This document shows positions 58,021 to 64,000 of a stretch of DNA of 64,000 nucleotides, one piece after another. The notes under the pieces are model-generated. The model was given only the letters and a program-made list of their open reading frames with translations, had not been told where the DNA came from and made no database searches. The translations under genes were made by a program, and so were the position numbers. The DNA is from Thalassia testudinum. Its lineage: Eukaryota > Streptophyta > Magnoliopsida > Alismatales > Hydrocharitaceae. Position 1 is the first letter of the stretch. Each line of letters begins with the position of its first letter. The DNA lies in the NCBI GenBank assembly GCA_037157565.1, contig JAZHRO010000063.1, positions 94,674,001-94,738,000 of the forward strand, given 5' to 3'.

Positions 58021-58034
58021 TCGTTTTAATACCA
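58021..58034 (-). other. Element E primer binding site, diverged
   Basis: TGGTATTAAAACGA on the minus strand directly follows the LTR. The first six bases match the initiator tRNA-Met site; the rest differ from TGGTATCAGAGC, either by decay or by use of another tRNA. Confidence 0.5.
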
Positions 58035-58184
58035 TGTAAAGAATGAGCATTCAATTATCTATTTCCTTTGCCCTAGGTCCTATTTATATTAAGGAAACCT
58101 TAGAGAAAATTACAAAAGAGGCCCTCTACCTTGTATAAAATTACAGAAAGGAAAAACAAAACAACCATAAGCTAGAGAGTAACA
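58035..58184 (-). repeat. Element E 5' LTR (150 bp)
   Basis: On the minus strand starts TGTTACTCTCTAGC and ends GAATGCTCATTCTTTACA. TATAAATAGG near 58078-58087 on the minus strand is a plausible TATA box. Pairs with 44267-44412. Confidence 0.8.
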
Positions 58185-59731
58185 GATACATATTCCAAAG
58201 AGGATTGAAACGTATTCATGCATGATAGTAAAGAAACCAACATGTATCATTTCAAGAAAGTGGAGAAGAGGGCAGGAACTAAAGGAGCCAATATGGAAGA
58301 TGGGAATTGTCGTGGATTTTGATAGGTGGCACCCATGACCTTCTACTCTCCTAAAGACTAGACATGACTATCGAGCATGATTCACTTTCTTGGCTTCTAG
58401 TCAACTTGCTTGGCTCCCTTCCCAATATGTCCAGGAACCTTCAAAAGGGATGACCTAGCAGATGATTGCCGAATGCTAGTTCTATCAATTAGCTAGACAA
58501 GTATACGGATTAGTTGTCAACCCACTCCTACCAGAGAAAGGATTGAGACACCTCGAGACCACTAGCTCTAACTTAAGAATTGTATATTTCATTCTTTCCT
58601 CTCACAATTGATGACAATGGGAGTAGCTTTTAACTCTCCTAGGTTGAGAGCCATCTCTCCATGCTCGTGATCTCCCCTTTCTAAATTAACCACGCTCCTA
58701 AGAGAATAGCATTCCCTTTCTCCCTCCAACTTTGCCTTCAAATCTCTTGTAGATGGCAAAAGGTAGGATCAAGAAATCAAGGCTACACGCGTGCAAAGTA
58801 GGGATAGCATCTTTGTCCCATGGCGGCATGGGAGACTCGAACTACTAATCCATTGCCTTAGGGAGCATGGCTCAACCACGGGATATTTGGTTGTGTTCCT
58901 CTCCATCACTAGCAGTGCACAGAAGCAAAGGGATTCACATCTGAGAACCATCAATAGAGAACAAGAGCTAGAAAAGTTATGATCACCGTGTTAATATAGA
59001 TGCATAAAGACCGGACTCCAGCACAAGGGGCCGATTGTTGATTATTCATTGGAAATCCATTCAAATCCAGCCAACTGCAGCTGCATTTCAACTCAACTGG
59101 CCTACTTTACACATGCATTGTTGTAGGCACCTTCATGCAACAAGTGAGAAGAGGTTATAAAGTTTGCATATCATGGCTCCATCACTTATTGGTCTATTCT
59201 TCTTGAGCCTGTTACATCAGAAAAGATGGCACTTGCACACCAAACAGAATTAAATCTATTAAGCGAAGGCCAACAGAGCACAGCAACACAAGCCAGGAAA
59301 AGTAATCACATTTAAATTATTATTATTACAATGATGTATTTGCATAAGCATAATCATCCTCAGTACCATCATGGTTTCGGGCTGCGGCTTGGGGTATATA
59401 GCTTATAAACCATAACAAAAATTGTTAACTGCAGCTGGAAGCAGCAAGGGTTAACAGACTTTCTAAACAGCATCTACCAAGAAATAGGCATGGGAACGAG
59501 GAATAAAGCAAGGCATGACAAGTAATGGAATCCGTAAACTAAGGTCACTGCTATGACGGTGGGGTTCCAGAAACCTTTTACCTATACATTTGAAAAAAAA
59601 GGTTTTTTCAAGGTAAATGGCAAAACTTACCACTGCAAGAAAGTCAGTGATGCAAAAGGACTATGGTCATCTAACAGGAAGATAGAAGCTCAAATTGCTT
59701 GGTGATGAATAATTCATGGGAAAGGTCAGTT
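58185..59731. other. Intergenic and probable 3' UTR of the carrier gene
   Basis: No supported coding sequence. The part nearest 59731 is expected to hold the 3' UTR of the minus-strand carrier gene; its exact end is not visible. Short open frames (58769-58982) have no recognisable domain. Confidence 0.5.
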
Positions 59732-60906
59732 CTACTTAAAAAGGGACCCTGACAGAATGTTCTTCAGTGTCTCATAGGTCATGAACACAATGCCCACGCT
59801 GGGTACAACTTTGCAGTACTCAGGAAGAATGCCCCTGTATAGGCCACGGATGCCCTCAGTGCGCATAATATGCCTCAATGTACCCACCAGACCTGTATTG
59901 TAGACATGAGCTCTGCCAGCAGCTCCTTCCAACTGCTTCCGCCGTCTAACAAGATCTAAAGGGAACGTTACTGCAAAAGAAGTAATCAAAGGTGCAAATT
60001 CACACAGCAATACCTTTAGTTATGAAAAATATAAGTTCAGGAACCTAAACTGACTTGCAAATTAAATGAAAAAACCAACAAGCCTCAGGCAAAGCGGACA
60101 AGACCTTTCACCAAGTGCCATGTAGAGCTTTGTTTTAAAGGATAAAATATGCATCTTGAAAAAGATATGACCTAAAATATTAACTTATTCATCGTTTCTT
60201 TTTTCATACAAATATTTGTTGGATCTTAATATGGTTATAGATGAAAATTTCCATCAAATGCCAAAACAAAATAGTATAATAAAGAAATGCGATGTGAGAA
60301 AATCATGGATCCAGTTCCTGTTGTCGCTCAGGAATAATGAACCAAGCTTCCATTGAAGTCAATATTTGCTTGATTCATAAAGTTAACCCACATGATAGTT
60401 CAGGCTTAATGTCATTCTAATAGTTTCTATGAATTTCCCAGAATAGGTACCATACCAGTCGATGATGCAACACCAGAAAGGCTTCCACAAGTAAGACTTA
60501 TCAATGCACTAGAATCCTGGGGCCTATAAAAACGAGCACAAAGAAACCATGAATCCGGTAACTCTACCATAAGACAGACAATGCAGCTAAGCATCTTTAG
60601 TAAATCAATTTCTTGTGGTGGGAAATATGGTACATCTAAAGGTAAATACAACATCAATCGAATCACCTTTTAACTTGCCAATAAGATCTAAAGGTCTCAT
60701 ATACTGCAAAGCTTATTGCTATGCTTGGCCCAACACCCTGTATGACAGCTTGATCAAAAGCTCAAACAATTGATAAGCCATCGAGACACTGAAAAGTCAC
60801 TCACCATTAAAGTAGGCCCAAGACCTTTGTATAAGCCCCTAGGCCCCTCGTCTCTACAAATTGCATAAAGTGCATGTGAAATGCCTCTGTAGTAGTGGTT
60901 ATTTGT
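59732..60906 (-). CDS. Mitochondrial carrier family protein, last four exons
   Basis: Four exons are read on the minus strand: 60906-60805, 60737-60667, 60523-60456 and 59970-59732 (stop at 59734-59732). All three introns are GT-AG and phases agree. The protein part starts TNNHYYRGISHALYAICRDE, has EGPRGLYKGLGPTLMGVGPS of the second repeat, then SLSGVASSTVTFPLDLVRRR with the carrier signature P-x-[DE]-x-x-[RK], and ends EGIRGLYRGILPEYCKVVPS, FMTYETLKNIL. These are the end of repeat 2 and all of repeat 3 of an SLC25-type inner-membrane carrier. It resembles plant carriers of the adenine nucleotide/CoA-like branch, but the substrate cannot be told. The frame is intact; upstream exons lie beyond element F, outside the window. 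Confidence 0.85.
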
Positions 60907-61218
60907 CTGAAAGACATCACAATAATAAAACTGATGAGAACAATTTGCAATATAATTTTCAGTCAAAAAGAGTAGCAACTGCTTACTATCAAAATATCTA
61001 ACAAAACAGCGAAAATAAGAGGGAATAACAAGCTAAATAAATTAATTGAAAGTAAGGGCCGAAGCAAAAATATATATAACCATAAGCCAGTCAATTGGCA
61101 AGCGACCACAATGTAAAGTAAGAGAGACATTAACAGCATTCAGACATACAGTAACCATGCGAGTGCTTTGCACATCCTTTTACCGAAAAACAAACAAACA
61201 TGTGCTTTGCACACCATG
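60907..61218. other. Probable intron sequence of the carrier gene
   Basis: Sequence upstream of the acceptor TTTCAG at 60907 (minus strand), with no coding signal. It leads into the copia element F, so F probably sits in this intron. Confidence 0.55.
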
Positions 61219-61380
61219 TTTTAATTTAGTCAAAACATGATATTTAGTGTAAACTTGAGTGTTATTCTATTATACATTTTTACGTTTATTTGTAATGGTG
61301 TGTTTGTCACCCTGTGTCTGTCTTTGGGTATCTCTGTAATTTTCCCTCATAATAAACAAGGTCTTTCATTTCATCTTACC
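61219..61380 (+). repeat. Element F 5' LTR (left boundary uncertain)
   Basis: The stretch before the primer site has the look of a short copia LTR: TCTGTAATTTTCCCTCATAA and AATAAACAAGGTC near its end. A start at TGTTTTAATT (61219) is a guess. No second copy is available. Confidence 0.4.
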
Positions 61381-61398
61381 TGATATCAGAGCAACAAT
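61381..61398 (+). other. Element F primer binding site
   Basis: TGATATCAGAGCAACAAT differs by one base from TGGTATCAGAGC, the initiator tRNA-Met complement used by most plant copia elements. Confidence 0.75.
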
Positions 61399-62112
61399 CC
61401 TAGACCGATGCCCTAGGTACCCCACCCAAATATGCCTCCAACACCTCCACCCTAATCCTAACCCTAACCCTAGCAGCGCCTACTAGAGGAGCCATCGCCG
61501 CCACCACCTACCCTAGCACCACTGCAGTTACTTGGTGGAGAGCAGAGGCAGCGGCAGCATCGTTGCTACAGGGAGGAGAGCTAGATCTCCTTTGCATGTT
61601 GAATTGTTGTGGCACCGTTGTTGCCTGGGTTGATCTAATTCAACCCAGATCGACACCGCCCTAACCTCCTTTGCCCGGTGCGACCCAAATCAGACAAGAT
61701 CTCCACCGCCTCCTCCAATTGATCGGACCCCAACCCAGATCGAGCCTGATCACCATTGCCTGCTTTGCCCGATCTAACCCAAATCACCGCTTGGGTCTTA
61801 TCACCGCCACCACCAGCATTGTGGTAGCCTTAGGCTACACACCACCTCTATGCTATGGTTGATTCTCCCTTGGTTGACCGGTAAGGGTGCTTCCAAACAT
61901 CTTCCTCCCTTCATCCGATCTCCTTGGGAGATCCCTACAAGGAAAGGTGACCCTTTCTTGCAAGATTGTGCTTTGAGAAGGGTTGCTACGCCGTTCATAT
62001 TCAAACATACGGTCTGAAAATCATGTTTCAGATGGTGGTTTGGTGATTTTCAGAACTGTTTATTGCATCAAGAGGTTTCCCTTCCATTTAGTGAGTAATA
62101 GAGGATAGCAAG
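61399..62112 (+). other. Element F untranslated leader
   Basis: About 700 bp rich in CACC and CCTAACC words between primer site and gag. No supported gene; the short frames here have no known domain. Confidence 0.55.
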
Positions 62113-62896
62113 ATGGCATCCTTTAACTCTATAGGTGATACTAATTCATCTAGAGTTACATCGAACACCTATATGGACAATGGGGGATACAAGAGTCCAT
62201 TTTTCGTCCACATGATCAAGTTAGATAAGACTAACAATCCATGGTAGTCCCAGATGTTCTTGATGACTGTTAAGGGTCATAGGAAAGAACATATCTTGAG
62301 TCAGCCTAAACCCACAGAGAAGACAGGAATCAATGCTACATGGGATTGTGATAATGCCATGGTTTGTACCTAGATAATGAACACAATGATACATAGGATT
62401 GGTGATGAGATCATGTATTATCCTACTGCCAAGAGGATGTAGGACTCTCTTAGTGAGACATTCCCACAAGAACTTTGGTCGGGTTTTCCAGATATATGAT
62501 GAGCTCTTCCACCTTCGCCAGCATGGTAAGACTCTGGCTCAGTATTATTCTCATGTGAAGGGGTTCTTGGAGCATCATAACTCCTATAGACTTGGCTGTG
62601 CATGTTCCTCCTGACGTGCATATAAGGGAGAACTTGCAATGTCTCTATTTCTCTCTAATCTGGAACCAAAATATGCTGCTACACAAGATCAGATATTGAC
62701 CTTGACTAATTTACCAACACTTGAGGGTAGCTATAGTCGACTTAGCAAGATTACCGTTAAGATTGCTTCCCATGGTACTTGGAGAGGGACTTCTTCTACC
62801 CGTGGCCATGGTCGTGGACAGGGTGCTAAAAATCGTAGTCCAAAGCCTTCATGCACCTATTGTGACAAATTAGGTCATAATGAGGCTATATGCTAG
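62113..62896 (+). pseudogene. Element F gag with zinc knuckle
   Basis: Begins with ATG at 62113 (MASFNSIGDTNSS), then FFVHMIKLDKTNNPW, WDCDNAMVCTWIM-like with stops at about 62248 and 62371, a shift near 62450, FQIYDELFHLRQHGKTLAQY and YSHVKGFLEHHNSYR of the gag core. After another stop comes LEPKYAATQDQILTLTNLP and the knuckle CTYCDKLGHNEAIC at 62852-62893, directly followed by a stop. All four zinc ligands are present. Confidence 0.8.
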
Positions 62897-63422
62897 CAGA
62901 ACCACAGGAAGCTAGTTACTACGCACCAGGCAACAAAGGTTGTCACAGCTTCGGCTGATACTGTGACTAAAGCAAAGTTTGAGGAATTGCTGCAGAAGTT
63001 TAATCAGATGTCTCAACCTGTTTCAAAAACTATTGCAGTTGCTTCCTCGTTAGGTATTACAGATACACTCTTTATCTGCACTTCGTACAGGAGACTGGTT
63101 GGTGGATTCAGGGGGCTCACAACATCTATGTGGTACTTCTAAAGCCTTCTCAAACTTGACACGTCCCTCCAGGAAGGACAATACAAGTGGCTGATGGGAG
63201 ACTATCTCAGGTGACTGGAAAAGGGGAGGTGTCTCTTTCCTCCTCTTTGCGACTACCAAATGTTATTTATGTGTCACACTTTCAACTTAGTCTCTTGTTT
63301 GTCAGTAAAATTACCAAGGAGTTTAATTGTAGAGTCATTTTTTATGCACAATCTTGTGTCTTGCAAGATCGACTCACGGGGAGAACGATTGATGGAGGAT
63401 GTGAGGAAGGGTGTACCGCCTG
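62897..63422 (+). pseudogene. Element F protease region
   Basis: DWLVDSGGSQHLCGTSKAF near 63090-63146 is a copia protease active site with the canonical D-S-G. VADGRLSQVTGKGEVSLSSS, LRLPNVIYVSHFQLSLLFVS and CVLQDRLTGRTI (63190-63390) are the standard sequence between protease and integrase. The frames shift once between them. Confidence 0.8.
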
Positions 63423-63539
63423 AGTAGATCTCCTTTTGCTACTACTACTGTGTGTCAAGGGGACACTGCCTTGGCCACTGGGTCACCAACCCAGTAGCAA
63501 CTTCACCTTGGCCACCTTCTTGTTGAGAGACTTAGGCAT

Positions 63540-64000
63540 ATTCTATCTCACATTCCCACCAGCACCACCATTACTTGTGACGCCTGCCAACTTGGCAAGC
63601 ACCACCGTGCCAGCTTTCCCATTTCATCGCATGTTGGGTCTGCTTTATTTGATTTAGTCCATATAGATGTCTAGGGTCCAAGTTGGATTCTTGACCAACT
63701 TGGACATCAGTACTTTCTTGTCTTTGTTGATTTTTCCTGTGCTACTTGATTATTCTTATTAAAGAATAAATATGATGTTGGAACTATTATTGAAAATTTT
63801 ATTATGGAAACAAAGACCCAATTTTCTATTACTATCAAGATTTTTCAATCTGATAATGCTTTGGAGTTTCGTACTTCTCGTTTGATGCAGTTTTTTCATA
63901 CCAATGATATTATGCATCAAACCACTTGTGCCCACACCTCTCAGTAAAATGGTGTTACTAATGCTGAGAGGAAATATAGACACCTTCTTGATGTTGCACA
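63540..64000 (+). pseudogene. Element F integrase, N-terminal part
   Basis: Translation gives ITCDACQLGKHHRASFP near 63570-63620 (zinc-binding Cys pair), FDLVHIDVXGPSWILDQLGH and QYFLVFVDFSCAT of the core start, IFQSDNALEF with the second catalytic Asp near 63852, and TCAHTSQXNGVTNAERKYRH with the Glu region. Stops are visible near 63673, 63747 and 63945. It continues past the window. Confidence 0.8.

Larger units (their letters stand above)
44267..58184 (-). mobile_element. Ty1/copia element 'E', split by chromovirus C
   Basis: Short LTRs (about 146-150 bp) at 44267-44412 and 58035-58184 match along their length. Between them on the minus strand lie gag knuckle, integrase, RT and RNase H in the copia order. 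After removing C (44803-53745) and one CAGGT, the element is about 5.0 kb, normal for copia. The flanks are GTTTC and GATAC, only partly alike, so the target duplication is not confirmed. Stops and shifts show the element is dead. The copia lineage was not assigned. Confidence 0.85.
61219..64000 (+). mobile_element. Ty1/copia element 'F', 5' part
   Basis: A Met-tRNA-type primer site follows a short LTR-like sequence. A 700-bp leader, gag with knuckle, protease and the start of integrase then run to the window edge on the plus strand. The order gag, protease, integrase is copia. The left LTR boundary is uncertain because the 3' LTR is outside the window. Stops in gag and integrase show decay. 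Confidence 0.8.

Noticed and set aside
61451..61472. CCTAACCCTAACCCTAG resembling a telomere repeat
   Set aside because: Only about three units, in the C-rich leader of element F, and not the plant CCCTAAA type. Most likely chance.

Overview
This window is nuclear DNA from a large, repeat-rich plant genome, almost certainly an angiosperm. The evidence is Ty3/gypsy chromoviruses with plant-type Met-tRNA primer sites, an Athila-type element with a TGGCGCCGTTGCCGGGG primer site, Ty1/copia elements, a Mutator-like element carrying a plant mobile domain relic, and a plant-type mitochondrial carrier gene with GT-AG introns. I cannot name the species. No bacterial operon, CRISPR array, rRNA or tRNA gene was seen. 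Nearly all long open frames are remnants of transposon polyproteins broken by stops and frameshifts.

Layout. (1) 1-6775: the 3' part of a degraded plus-strand chromovirus 'A' (gag knuckle, protease, RT, RNase H, integrase, chromodomain) and its full 3' LTR. (2) 6776-8560: unassigned DNA with a ~110-bp tandem repeat. (3) 8561-16093: a Mutator-like element with ~165-200-bp inverted termini, holding a plant-mobile-domain relic and two candidate solo LTRs (10126-11259 and 13262-15561). (4) 16094-19561: unassigned AT-rich sequence. (5) 19562-43683: chromovirus 'B', plus strand, related to A. Its 5' LTR is split by a 12.8-kb Athila-type element 'D' (19626-32456, minus strand, 5-bp duplication TCTGG). 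Its gag is split by a 1.7-kb solo LTR 'G' (35306-37020, duplication GAGGG). Its 3' LTR is truncated. (6) 44267-58184: a ~5-kb copia element 'E', minus strand, whose RNase H domain is split by a third chromovirus 'C' (44803-53745, minus strand, duplication CAGGT). (7) 58185-64000: the last four exons of a mitochondrial carrier gene (minus strand, 59732-60906), followed by the 5' half of a plus-strand copia element 'F', which probably sits in an upstream intron.

Relative order of insertion can be read from the nesting: D and G are younger than B, and C is younger than E. A, B and C form one family group sharing primer site, polypurine tract, gag start, chromodomain and a long LTR. C has lost all of RT and RNase H, and D has lost the N-terminal half of RT, so neither can supply its own reverse transcriptase. 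The only apparently intact host gene is the carrier, and only its 3' exons lie inside the window.

Most interesting signals: dense arrays of a palindromic GACGTC motif in the chromovirus LTRs (and in unrelated solo LTR G); a separate array of 12-bp palindromes upstream of a TATA box in the solo LTR at 10126-11259; paired LTR hairpins with compensatory changes; and pol-domain deletions in two nested elements. I did not find evidence for a wholly new type of genetic system.
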